The notes below the pieces were generated by a model. That model was not told the DNA's origin. It did no database searches and saw nothing but the letters and a program-made list of their open reading frames with translations. DNA of 64,000 bases, taken from contig CP125213.1 of the NCBI GenBank assembly GCA_030020825.1, positions 62,001 through 126,000 on the forward strand, written 5' to 3'. Shown one piece after another: positions 28,373-37,067 of this stretch. Origin of the DNA: Candidatus Blochmannia vicinus. GTDB lineage: Bacteria > Pseudomonadota > Gammaproteobacteria > Enterobacterales > Enterobacteriaceae. Both the position numbers and the translations under genes were made by a program. Every line of letters starts with the position of its first letter. The stretch's first letter is position 1.

Positions 28373-29176
28373 ATGAGGGTAATATTTCTTGATACTGCTG
28401 ATCACGTGGCTCAATGGGTTGCGCACTATGTTGTTTACCGTATTAATTCTTTTAGTCCTACTATTGAAAACCCATTTGTATTGGGATTACCTGCAGGTAG
28501 AACACCAATAAAAACTTATGAAAATATTATATCAATGTATCAGTCTAGTCAAGTTAGTTTTAAATATGTAGTAATATTTACTATGGACGAATATCTTGGT
28601 TTATCTTGTGAAGATCCTAAAAGTTATCATGCTTTTATACATACAAATTTTATTAATCATGTTGATATCCCTAAAGAGAATGTTTATGTTTTGAATGGAA
28701 ATACTGACAATATTAAAGCTGAATGTCAACAATACGAAGAAAAAATAAAATCGTACGGAGGTGTTCATTTGTTTATAGGAGGGGTTGGAAGTGATGGGCA
28801 TCTTGCTTTTAATGAGCCAGGTTCTTCTTTAACATCGCGTACCAGAATTAAAAACTTAAGTAAAGTAACTCGGGTATCAAATGCTAATTTTTTTAATAAT
28901 AATGTTAGTGCTGTACCTAAATTTGCATTAACTGTTGGAATTGCTACATTATTGGAATCACGAGAAATAATGATAATTGCAACTGGACTAAATAAGGCTG
29001 AAGCAGTAAAGGCGGCAATTGAAGGTAGTATTAATCATATGTGGACTGTTAGTTGTTTACAGTTACATCCTAAGTCAATTTTGGTGTGCGATGAGTTGTC
29101 AACTATGGAGTTAAAAATAAAAACGGTTAAATATTTTCAAGAATTAGAAATCAATAACCAAACGATCATAATATAG
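28373..29176 (+). CDS. nagB: Glucosamine-6-phosphate deaminase
   Basis: Converts glucosamine 6-phosphate to fructose 6-phosphate and ammonia. I start at ATG 28373 (MRVIFLD), giving 267 aa (E. coli 266); an earlier in-frame start at 28349 is less likely. Catalytic residues are kept: the aspartate in FTMDEYLGL, DGH in GGVGSDGHLAFNEP, the following glutamate, R in VTRVSN and K in LNKAEAVKAA. However the phosphate-binding loop LPTGGTP of E. coli reads LPAGRTP, changing Thr41 and Gly43, and the allosteric-site SRTRIKT reads SRTRIKN. nagA follows after 10 bases. Confidence 0.94.
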   Translation: MRVIFLDTADHVAQWVAHYVVYRINSFSPTIENPFVLGLPAGRTPIKTYENIISMYQSSQVSFKYVVIFTMDEYLGLSCEDPKSYHAFIHTNFINHVDIPKENVYVLNGNTDNIKAECQQYEEKIKSYGGVHLFIGGVGSDGHLAFNEPGSSLTSRTRIKNLSKVTRVSNANFFNNNVSAVPKFALTVGIATLLESREIMIIATGLNKAEAVKAAIEGSINHMWTVSCLQLHPKSILVCDELSTMELKIKTVKYFQELEINNQTIII

Positions 29177-29186
29177 TTCTTAAAAT

Positions 29187-30338
29187 ATGTATGCTTTAAT
29201 TAATAGTACAATCTATACCGGTAAGGAAATTCTTAGTGATCACGCGCTTGTAGTTTCTAAAGGAATTATTAGAACTATTTGTTCTATTAACGAGTTACCT
29301 AAGAATATAGATATACACGATCTTTCAGGGTCTATATTGACACCTGGATTTATAGATTTGCAAGTTAATGGATGTGGCGGAACACAATTTAATGATTATA
29401 TAAATGAGATATCAATATATACATTGAAAACAATGCAAATAACCAATCAGTTTTCAGGTTGTACTAGTTTTCTTCCAACATTAATTACTAGCAGCGATGT
29501 TTTTATTAGAAGAGCTGTCAGAGTTATGCGTGGGTTTTTATCTCAGAATAAAAATCAAGCTTTAGGATTGCATTTAGAAGGTCCGTTTATAAATGTTAGA
29601 AGAAGGGGTATACATAATCCTAAATTAATTCGTTCGCTGACAGAAGAGATGGTAAGTTATTTGTGCGATAATAGTGATGTTATTAAAAAAATAACTCTTG
29701 CTCCTGAACAATTAAAGATGACATTTATGCAGAAGTTACATGAATCTGGGATTTGTGTTTCAATTGGACATTCTAATGCTACTTATCAACAAACACGGGT
29801 TAGTTTTTTATGTGGTGTTAGTTTTGGAACTCATTTATTTAATGCTATGCCTCCGTTAATTGCTCGTGAACCTGGTGTTATTGGTGCTATTTTTGATACA
29901 CCAGAAATATACTGTAGTGTTATAGCAGATGGGTTTCATGTCCATTGGGCTAGTATTAGATATGCTAAAAAGATTAAAGGAGATCGTTTAATTTTAGTAA
30001 CTGATGCTACTAGTCCTGCAGGGACTGGTAAGGAAAAATCTAATTTTATTTTTTCTAACAGAATTATATATCATCGTAATCATATGTGCGTGGATAGTAG
30101 AGGGGTGCTTAGTGGATCAACTTTAACAATGATACGAGCAATAAAAAATAGTGTCAAATATGTTGGAATACCGTTAGATGAAGCTTTGCGTATGGCTACT
30201 TTATATCCAGCAAAAGCTATAAGAGTGGATCATTATTTAGGTAGTTTAGAAATAAATAAAATTGCTAATTTAACCGTTTTTAATCAAGACTATAAAATAC
30301 AAAAAACAATTGTTAATGGTAAAATAGTTAGTATGTAA
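29187..30338 (+). CDS. nagA: N-acetylglucosamine-6-phosphate deacetylase
   Basis: Removes the acetyl group from GlcNAc-6-phosphate, feeding NagB. The 383-aa amidohydrolase (E. coli 382) has HLEGPF with the metal-binding glutamate, the metal/substrate histidines in SIGHSNATY, GTHLFNAMPPL and ADGFHVHW, and the catalytic aspartate in LVTDATSPAG. It forms a two-gene unit with nagB. Since nagE is missing, the likely substrate is internal amino sugar (cell-wall recycling) or host-derived sugar taken up another way; that is inference. Confidence 0.95.
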   Translation: MYALINSTIYTGKEILSDHALVVSKGIIRTICSINELPKNIDIHDLSGSILTPGFIDLQVNGCGGTQFNDYINEISIYTLKTMQITNQFSGCTSFLPTLITSSDVFIRRAVRVMRGFLSQNKNQALGLHLEGPFINVRRRGIHNPKLIRSLTEEMVSYLCDNSDVIKKITLAPEQLKMTFMQKLHESGICVSIGHSNATYQQTRVSFLCGVSFGTHLFNAMPPLIAREPGVIGAIFDTPEIYCSVIADGFHVHWASIRYAKKIKGDRLILVTDATSPAGTGKEKSNFIFSNRIIYHRNHMCVDSRGVLSGSTLTMIRAIKNSVKYVGIPLDEALRMATLYPAKAIRVDHYLGSLEINKIANLTVFNQDYKIQKTIVNGKIVSM

Positions 30339-30726
30339 TTTTCATGATTTTTATGTATTTGTGGTATTGATATTATTAAGTGTAATTGAGGTAGAATTTT
30401 AAATTCTCTGTTACTGCAAAAAAGTGAGTGGTTTACTTTTTTTTTGATAAAACCAAATTATTATACATAAAGTAGTATTAGTATTATTTTGTACGATAAT
30501 GATTTTAATTTTTGATTAAATAATTGTTTTATTTACTTAAATATAATTAGAAAAATATTTATTATTAAAAATAAAAAATATTATAGGATCATATGATAAT
30601 TTTATTCATTTTATTATTTAGATAAATATACAAGAAGATCGACAGTTATTTTGCAATTGCTACATAATAATAAATTATTATCTAGATAATTAATTGAATA
30701 TTGTGATTCAAGTCAATTGAAATTTT
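30339..30726. other. Intergenic region nagA/tRNA-Met
   Basis: 388 bases holding the nagA terminator and, near its right end, presumably the promoter of the tRNA cluster, which I could not define. nagC and nagD, next in the E. coli operon, are absent. Confidence 0.55.
30418..30445 (+). terminator. Intrinsic terminator after nagA
   Basis: An A6-containing arm (30418-30427) pairs with 30433-30442 over ten bases, including one G:U pair, around a GTGGT loop. The run of nine T (30437-30445) forms the distal arm and tail. It lies 80 bases after the nagA stop. Confidence 0.65.
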
Positions 30727-30800
<74 letters not shown>

Positions 30801-30820
30801 TTAGTATAAGCAGATATCAC

Positions 30821-30902
30821 GCGGGAGTGGCGAAATAGGTAGACGCGTCAGAATTAGGATCTGATACTGATAAGTATACGAGTTCAAATCTCGTCTCCCG
30901 TA
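30821..30902 (+). tRNA. leuW: tRNA-Leu (UAG)
   Basis: Class II tRNA with a short variable arm; anticodon TAG in the loop ATTAGGA. It matches E. coli leuW, with 5' GCGGGAG pairing to 3' CTCCCGT, so the terminal pair is G1:U72 rather than G:C. Discriminator A; no encoded CCA. Twenty bases after tRNA-Met, as in the E. coli cluster. Confidence 0.96.
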
Positions 30903-30985
30903 TGTTATTTATCGAAATTAGTATAATAAAAGAATAAATGTAAAAAGTATAAAATGTGCGCGTGAATACTACGTCTGAGTGATCA

Positions 30986-31057
30986 TGGGGCATAGCCAAA
31001 CGGTAAGGCAGCGGGTTTTGATCCCGTCATTCCCAGGTTCGAATCCTGGTGCCCCAG
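30986..31057 (+). tRNA. glnU: tRNA-Gln (UUG)
   Basis: Anticodon TTG in the loop TTTTGAT. Acceptor stem TGGGGCA pairs fully with TGCCCCA, giving U1:A72 as in E. coli, with discriminator G; no encoded CCA. Third gene of the cluster and followed by a strong hairpin at 31072. Confidence 0.96.
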
Positions 31058-31071
31058 TTAGCTAATAGTTA

Positions 31072-31111
31072 TTAAATTATACTGTCTCTATATAGAGACA
31101 GTATAATTTAA
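31072..31111 (+). terminator. Palindromic hairpin after the tRNA cluster
   Basis: 31072-31090 and 31093-31111 are perfect complements around a TA centre, forming an 18-19 bp stem. It sits 15 bases after tRNA-Gln and probably ends the tRNA transcript. No U-run follows. Confidence 0.65.
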
Positions 31112-31215
31112 TATAATTGTATATATGATAGACATGTTATGTATTTGTACATGGTTTGTGATTAACAATAGATTGGATATTTGCTGTATATATATGATGA
31201 TATGAAGAGTTATAC

Positions 31216-31266
31216 AAGAAAAAGATATTATTATATGCCTAAAGCATATAATAATATCTTTTTCTT
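31216..31266 (-). terminator. Terminator hairpin containing the ubiF stop codon
   Basis: Arms 31216-31238 and 31244-31266 form a 23-bp perfect stem with a five-base loop. On the minus strand the first arm encodes the last codons of ubiF, the loop lies within the codons just before the end, and the TAA stop (31231-31233) lies in the second arm, which ends in the U-rich TCTTTTTCTT. This is a terminator built into the gene's end. Confidence 0.75.
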
Positions 31267-32406
31267 TAAGTAAGCAGAACGTTCAATTGTCATAAATGCA
31301 ACATTTCTTGCTATTTTAAGTGGCCAAAAATTGTTATGAAAAACAAAGTATAGCCAATCTATGCTAGTTTGCATTAGGAAGGAATCGTATTTACGGGTAT
31401 TTTGATAGGATATTAAAACTTCTGAAACACTTGAATGTTCATCAAAAACACGTGAATTACTTAATAAATGAGATAAGCTTGTAACATCTCGAAGCCCTAA
31501 ATTTATTCCTTGTCCTACTAAAGGATGCAAAGAATGCGCAGCATCGCCAACTAATGCTCCTCCTGGAGTTATATAACTGTACGCACGTTGACGAATGAGT
31601 GGAGCTACAGCTATGTTATATAGCTTAACGTTACCTAATTGGTCTTGAAAATTATTTTTAATTTCTTTTTCTAACATTTCTGTAGGTAATTGTTGTAGTT
31701 TTTGAATATATTCGGGAGTGTTATACCACATTAATGATCCCCAATGATTATGTAGAGGTAAAAACCCTATAGGACCATAAGGAGTAAAGATTTGCCAAAC
31801 TGTGCCATATTGGTATTTTTTAGTTTTGATAGTAAGTAACATACAACATTGATGATATTTCCAACCAATTACTCCGATTCCTAATTTTTTTCGAATCTGA
31901 GAATAAATTCCATCAGCTCCTATTAATAGACGACTGATGATTGTGGTACCGTTATCAAGAAGACATCGCCAAGAGAAACCGTCATAATACATAGAGACTA
32001 GTATAGATGGGCAACATAGCGTTATTGTTTTAAAGTTTATAAAATTTTCCCACAACGCCAATTGTAAACGGTTATTTTCGACAATGAATCCCATTTTAGA
32101 TACGCCTACGGATATAGCGTGAAAGGTTATTTTTGCCGATGGCCATTCCCATGCTTCTAAATGATGAAATGGAGTGCAGAAATTAGAAGGAATTTTTTCC
32201 CATGTATTAATTTTTTTTAAGAATTCTACCGAAGCATAATTAATGGCAGCAACTCGGATATATGGTGTTGTGTTTTTTTTAATTGGAATAGGATATTTAT
32301 GGTCTACTATAATTACTTTAATTCCAGATTGAGAAAGACGTAATGCTAAAGATGCGCCTATGATACCGCCGCCAAATATTAACACATCACACAGTAATTT
32401 TTTCAT
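31231..32406 (-). CDS. ubiF: 2-polyprenyl-3-methyl-6-methoxy-1,4-benzoquinol 5-hydroxylase
   Basis: FAD monooxygenase for a late hydroxylation in ubiquinone synthesis. The 391-aa product has the same length as E. coli UbiF. It shows the FAD-binding FGGGIIGASLALRLSQSG, IGADGIYSQIRKKLG, and the GD motif VGDAAHSLHPLVGQGINLGLRD. Retention fits the presence of ubiquinone-linked succinate dehydrogenase in the window. The 3' end overlaps its own terminator hairpin. UbiF and UbiH/VisC are paralogues; the E. coli-like neighbourhood (tRNA cluster on one side, ybeZ on the other) supports UbiF. Confidence 0.92.
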   Translation of the reverse strand: MKKLLCDVLIFGGGIIGASLALRLSQSGIKVIIVDHKYPIPIKKNTTPYIRVAAINYASVEFLKKINTWEKIPSNFCTPFHHLEAWEWPSAKITFHAISVGVSKMGFIVENNRLQLALWENFINFKTITLCCPSILVSMYYDGFSWRCLLDNGTTIISRLLIGADGIYSQIRKKLGIGVIGWKYHQCCMLLTIKTKKYQYGTVWQIFTPYGPIGFLPLHNHWGSLMWYNTPEYIQKLQQLPTEMLEKEIKNNFQDQLGNVKLYNIAVAPLIRQRAYSYITPGGALVGDAAHSLHPLVGQGINLGLRDVTSLSHLLSNSRVFDEHSSVSEVLISYQNTRKYDSFLMQTSIDWLYFVFHNNFWPLKIARNVAFMTIERSAYLKKKILLYALGI

Positions 32407-32815
32407 AATATCTTATGATTTATTTAATGTAAGGGTCAATTTATACACAATGTGTGTTTAATGATATTATTAAGATTATATATAAGTAAATAATTATTTA
32501 TGCATAAATATATAACATATAAAACTATATATTTAAATAAATATTAAAAATTTTATGGGATTTAATTATAAATTTTATATTCTTAATATATGATTAAGTA
32601 CATTTTAATCTTAAAAATAGAGCATATGATATGATAATATCAATAATTGGTTAATTTTTATGAATAATTGTATATTTAATGTGTGTTAGTATATAATACC
32701 GTATATTATTTTTCATAACTTATAATATATGTTTATTGGTATTATTTATTTTAAAAAGGTGTTAAATGCAGTGATATTATTAACTATTTTAGTTCCGATA
32801 ATTTGGGAGTGATAT
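32407..32815. other. Divergent intergenic region ubiF/ybeZ
   Basis: 409 A+T-rich bases between divergent genes, where E. coli has miaB. No coding trace of miaB is seen. It should contain both promoters. Confidence 0.6.
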
Positions 32816-33847
32816 TTGAATTTAGTAACTAAAGAAATTAGATTACAACCAGTCAATAATAAACGTTTGATAAGTCTATGTGGCCCTTTAGATGAGAATT
32901 TGAAACAATTAGAATATCAATTGAGCATTACTATCAATAGGTACAATAATTTTTTTAGATTAATAGGCCCGCCAATTTCAGTTGAAATAGCTACTGATGT
33001 TTTAGTGTCTTTGTATTCGGAAACAAAATCTGAATATGGAATGATTAATGATATCAATCCAGAACAGATATATTTGACTATTAAAAAGATTCAAATATTG
33101 AAAAACAAATTAAAATATACGAAGGAAATTAGAAATACTTCAGTAAGAATTGAAACAAAACATGGAATAATCAAACCTCGCACAGAAAATCAAGCACAAT
33201 ATATTTCTAATATTTTTAATCATGATGTTACTTTTGGTATAGGACCTGCAGGAACTGGAAAAACGTATCTAGCAATAGCTGCTGCGGTAGATTTATTGGA
33301 ACGTCAAAAAAATAAACATATTATTTTAACTCGCCCTGCTATTGAAGCCGGAGAGAAATTAGGATTTTTGCCAGGAGATCTCCATCAAAAATCTGACCCC
33401 TATGTTCGGCCGTTATATGATGCCTTATTTAATATAATTGGATATGAAAGAGTAGAGAAATTAATACAAAAAAAAATAATAGAAGTAGCTCCATTGGCTT
33501 ACATGCGTGGACGTACACTGGATGATTCTGTCATCATCCTTGATGAAAGTCAAAATACAACTATTACTCAAATGAAGATGTTTTTAACACGTATTGGATT
33601 TCGCTCTACAGTGATTATTACTGGAGATATTACACAAATCGATTTACCATCCAATCAATCATCTGGATTGGCACATGCTATTAAAGTATTGCCTATCATT
33701 AAAGATATTAGTTTTAATTTTTTTAATAAAGAAGATTCGGTGCGTCACTCTATAGTAACTCGGATAATAGATGCATATGAAGCATGGGATAGTAATAAAA
33801 GCATCTTAGACGAAAGTTATGATAGATATAAGAATAATTGTAAATAA
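32816..33847 (+). CDS. ybeZ: PhoH-like ATPase YbeZ
   Basis: Putative ATPase/RNA helicase that works with YbeY in rRNA maturation. The 343-aa protein begins with TTG, supported by a GGGAG ribosome-binding site at 32805-32809 and alignment of the N-terminus with E. coli (346 aa). Walker A GPAGTGKTYLA, Walker B VIILDESQN and TGDITQIDLP are intact. An A9 run near 33468 lies in frame. It starts the + strand ybeZ-ybeY-ybeX-lnt block. Confidence 0.94.
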   Translation: MNLVTKEIRLQPVNNKRLISLCGPLDENLKQLEYQLSITINRYNNFFRLIGPPISVEIATDVLVSLYSETKSEYGMINDINPEQIYLTIKKIQILKNKLKYTKEIRNTSVRIETKHGIIKPRTENQAQYISNIFNHDVTFGIGPAGTGKTYLAIAAAVDLLERQKNKHIILTRPAIEAGEKLGFLPGDLHQKSDPYVRPLYDALFNIIGYERVEKLIQKKIIEVAPLAYMRGRTLDDSVIILDESQNTTITQMKMFLTRIGFRSTVIITGDITQIDLPSNQSSGLAHAIKVLPIIKDISFNFFNKEDSVRHSIVTRIIDAYEAWDSNKSILDESYDRYKNNCK

Positions 33848-33903
33848 AATTATCAAGAAATAAATAGTGACGATTAAAATTATTGTAATAAGAGGATTTA
33901 TTG

Positions 33904-34380
33904 ATGGCAAATAATCAAATAATTCTTGATTTGCAATTAGCATGTAAAAATTTACATGGATTACCTAGTAGAAAATTGTTCAAATCATGGATGCGCGGTA
34001 TATTTTCTGCGTATAAAAAAAAAATAGAATTAACTATTCGTATAGTAGATACGAAAGAAATGCGTTATTTAAATTGGTATTATTTAGGAAAAAATTATCC
34101 TACTAATGTTTTATCATTTTCCTTTACACCACCGTTAGGAATTCCATCTTCATTACTCGGAGATATAGTACTTTGCCGTCAAGTGATTGAGTATGAAGCT
34201 AAGAAAAGAAATGTGCCATCTACTAGCGCGCATTGGGCGCATATGATGATTCATGGCTCATTGCATTTATTAGGATATAATCATCTTCTTGATACAGAGG
34301 CTATATTAATGAAACGAGCAGAAATAAGTATACTGCAGCAATGCGGATATCAAACGTGTTGTTCTATTATACATAGGTAA
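33904..34380 (+). CDS. ybeY: Endoribonuclease YbeY
   Basis: Metal-dependent RNase for 16S rRNA 3' processing and ribosome quality control. I chose ATG 33904 rather than TTG 33901 because AGAGGA at 33891-33896 is well spaced and the N-terminus then matches E. coli (155 aa; here 158). The zinc-binding motif HGSLHLLGYNH is complete, and NVLSFSF and LLGDIVLCRQV are conserved. A run of ten A at 34015-34024 spans codons AYKKKI, a likely polymerase slippage site although the frame is correct as read. Confidence 0.95.
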   Translation: MANNQIILDLQLACKNLHGLPSRKLFKSWMRGIFSAYKKKIELTIRIVDTKEMRYLNWYYLGKNYPTNVLSFSFTPPLGIPSSLLGDIVLCRQVIEYEAKKRNVPSTSAHWAHMMIHGSLHLLGYNHLLDTEAILMKRAEISILQQCGYQTCCSIIHR

Positions 34381-34416
34381 TTTAAATTTCTATAAGATAT
34401 AGTATAATTAAACATT

Positions 34417-35307
34417 ATGAATGACCATAATTTAGAGGAGAATGTTAGTTCTATTCGTAAAAAGAGCTTTTTTGCTTTCATATTACATCATCTCTTTCAT
34501 AGTAGTCCTAAAAATCGTGATGATTTGCTAAATTTAATACGTGATTTTGAACAAAATTCTTTGATAGATGCAGATACTCGAGATATGCTAGAAGGGGTTA
34601 TGGATATTGTTGAACAAAAAGTTAGAGATATTATGGTTCCTAGAGCACAAATTATTTTTTTAAAAAATACTCAAACTTGGGATGAACAGCTTTCTATTAT
34701 TATAGAGTCTGCTCATTCTAGATTTCCAGTATTATGCGGTAATCAGGATAGAATTAAAGGAGTGTTAATTGCTAAAGATTTACTACCATTCATATTAAAA
34801 AAATCTCAATCATGTAGTATTGATAAAATTTTGCGCCCAGCTTTAGTAGTACCAGAACATAAAGGCGTAGACAGAATGTTACAAGAATTTCGTATACAAC
34901 ACTGCCATATGGCTATTGTGATAGACGAATTTGGAGGCATGTCTGGGCTTATTACTATTGAAGACATATTGGAGTTGATTGTTGGGGAAATTGAGGATGA
35001 ATATGATAATAAAGATAGTTGTGATATTCGTCAGATAAGTCAATATACTTTTATTGTTAATGCATTAACCCCTGTTATAGATTTTAATAAAATGTTTAAT
35101 ACCTGTTTTTATAATGAAGAAATAGATACTGTTGGAGGTTTTGTGATGCAATCTTTTGGGCATTTACCTACAAATGGGGAATCTATAAATATTTTAGGTT
35201 ATAAGTTTAAAGTTACACTTACAGATAGTCATCGTATTATGCAATTACTTGTACAAATTCCTAAAAATTCATTATATATATCTAAACAAAATAATTTTCA
35301 TACATGA
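34417..35307 (+). CDS. ybeX: CBS-domain protein YbeX (CorC family)
   Basis: Member of the CorC/HlyC family; linked in E. coli to magnesium/cobalt efflux and to ribosome function. The 296-aa product (E. coli 292) has an N-terminal tail, RDIMVPRAQI leading into two CBS domains (about 70-190; MAIVIDEFGGMSGLITIEDILE), and a C-terminal CorC/HlyC domain (DTVGGFVMQSFGHLP). It overlaps lnt by four bases (ATGA-type), indicating coupled translation. Confidence 0.94.
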   Translation: MNDHNLEENVSSIRKKSFFAFILHHLFHSSPKNRDDLLNLIRDFEQNSLIDADTRDMLEGVMDIVEQKVRDIMVPRAQIIFLKNTQTWDEQLSIIIESAHSRFPVLCGNQDRIKGVLIAKDLLPFILKKSQSCSIDKILRPALVVPEHKGVDRMLQEFRIQHCHMAIVIDEFGGMSGLITIEDILELIVGEIEDEYDNKDSCDIRQISQYTFIVNALTPVIDFNKMFNTCFYNEEIDTVGGFVMQSFGHLPTNGESINILGYKFKVTLTDSHRIMQLLVQIPKNSLYISKQNNFHT

Positions 35308-36863
35308 TGTTTGTTGTTACCGTATATTATAAATACAAACAATTTTTTTGGTTGTTTATAGTATTATTGTTTGGAGCATTCGGTGTTTTAGGATTTTCTC
35401 CATATAATTTCTGGCCAGCTAGTATTGTTTCATTAACTGTTTTATTAAAAATAGTTTTAGAGTTTACTACTTTAAAACAAGTAGTATGGTATGCTTTTTT
35501 TTGGGGTATTGGTTTTTTTGGTAGTGGGTTACAATGGATTTATATAAGTATAGATAAATTTAGTAATATGTGTAGTTGTGTAAATACTGCATTAATAGTT
35601 TGTTTCGTTTTATATCTGACATTGTTTCCTATATTATTTTCTGTTTTACTTACGGTAATACGCTTAAATACAACTATATGGTGTGCAGCAGGGGTTGCTC
35701 CAGTATTATGGTTAATTATTGAATATATTAGAGGACATATATTTACTGGATTTCCGTGGTTACAGTTTGGTTATAGTCAAATTGATGGGCCTTTCAAAGG
35801 AATTGCCCCTATTTTTGGGGTGGAAGGTATCACGTTTATTCTTGTTTTAGTAAGTGGATTAATAGCGGTATCTATTAAAAGAGCACAGTTATCATTAATG
35901 GTTATATCTTTAGGGATATTGTTGTTTCTATGGCCTTTAGCATGGATACAATGGTATCATGTACAACCACAGCGTGCTGTAGATGTTTCTTTAGTACAAG
36001 GTAATATTAACCAACACATAAAGTGGGACGCTAATTATTTAAAAAAAATCATCCAAATATATTTGGATCATACTTTACCCTTGCTTGGGAAAACAAAAAT
36101 AGTTATTTGGCCGGAATCAGCTATCCCAGGGAATGAAATTGATCATAATCAATTTTTAACGTTATTAGATTATCAATTAAGGCAAGATCAAACAAATTTG
36201 ATTACTGGAATTATTGGAATACGTTATATTAAAAACGAATACTATTATTACAATAGTATTATAGTAATTGGAGAATCTAAACCTTACAAATATCCGAGTT
36301 ATAATCGGTATGATAAACATCATTTAGTATTATGTTCTGAAAGGTTTCCATTCCAAAGGTTTTTTAGTCCATTGCTACGTTTATTTAATATTCCTGTTCC
36401 TTTTATGCAAAAAGGCTATTATTTTCAACCACAATTGACTGCATCATTTATCAAAATGACTGCTGTTATTTGTTATGAAATAATTCTTGGTAAGCAAATT
36501 CGCGATAATTTTAAACCTGATACTGATTTTTTATTAACTGTTGCAAATAACGCATGGTTTGGTAATTCTATTGGTCCATGGCAATATTTTCAAATGGCGC
36601 GCATGCGTGCTTTGGAATTAGGAAGACCTTTATTATGTAGCACTAACAATGGAGTTACTGCTATTGTGAATGCGGATGGTTCTATTCAAGCGCAATTGCC
36701 TCAATTTAGTTCAACAGTACTTAATGATACAGTTATTCCAACTACAGGTTTAACGCCGTATGCAAGGTTTGGATCTTGGTTTTTTTTAGGTATCATTACT
36801 ATATATGTTATTTTACTCTTTAAATTTGGAAATCATGTATTTTTAATAAAAAATTTTTATTAA
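35304..36863 (+). CDS. lnt: Apolipoprotein N-acyltransferase
   Basis: Adds the third acyl chain to lipoproteins in the inner membrane, needed for Lol sorting to the outer membrane. The 519-aa protein (E. coli 512) has several N-terminal helices, TGFPWLQFGYSQIDGP, and a nitrilase-like periplasmic domain with the triad E271 (VIWPESAIP), K338 (YDKHHLV) and C390 (VICYEI), then NNAWFGNSIGPWQ. Its clients in this window include Pal and LptE. Confidence 0.95.
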   Translation: MMFVVTVYYKYKQFFWLFIVLLFGAFGVLGFSPYNFWPASIVSLTVLLKIVLEFTTLKQVVWYAFFWGIGFFGSGLQWIYISIDKFSNMCSCVNTALIVCFVLYLTLFPILFSVLLTVIRLNTTIWCAAGVAPVLWLIIEYIRGHIFTGFPWLQFGYSQIDGPFKGIAPIFGVEGITFILVLVSGLIAVSIKRAQLSLMVISLGILLFLWPLAWIQWYHVQPQRAVDVSLVQGNINQHIKWDANYLKKIIQIYLDHTLPLLGKTKIVIWPESAIPGNEIDHNQFLTLLDYQLRQDQTNLITGIIGIRYIKNEYYYYNSIIVIGESKPYKYPSYNRYDKHHLVLCSERFPFQRFFSPLLRLFNIPVPFMQKGYYFQPQLTASFIKMTAVICYEIILGKQIRDNFKPDTDFLLTVANNAWFGNSIGPWQYFQMARMRALELGRPLLCSTNNGVTAIVNADGSIQAQLPQFSSTVLNDTVIPTTGLTPYARFGSWFFLGIITIYVILLFKFGNHVFLIKNFY

Positions 36864-37067
36864 ATCTATAAAATGCGTAGTGTGTAATGGTATGAAATTT
36901 CGAATTTATGTATAAGATTTATTTTTATTAATGATGTGTATTTATTACTATTTAATTGTTAGTGTTTAATTTTAATAAAAAATAGTTTTGATCTAAAAAT
37001 ATTGATATTCTTAATTAATTTAAGTTTTAATTACCAATTAATAATTTTTATTTATAGTGAAGTCGTT

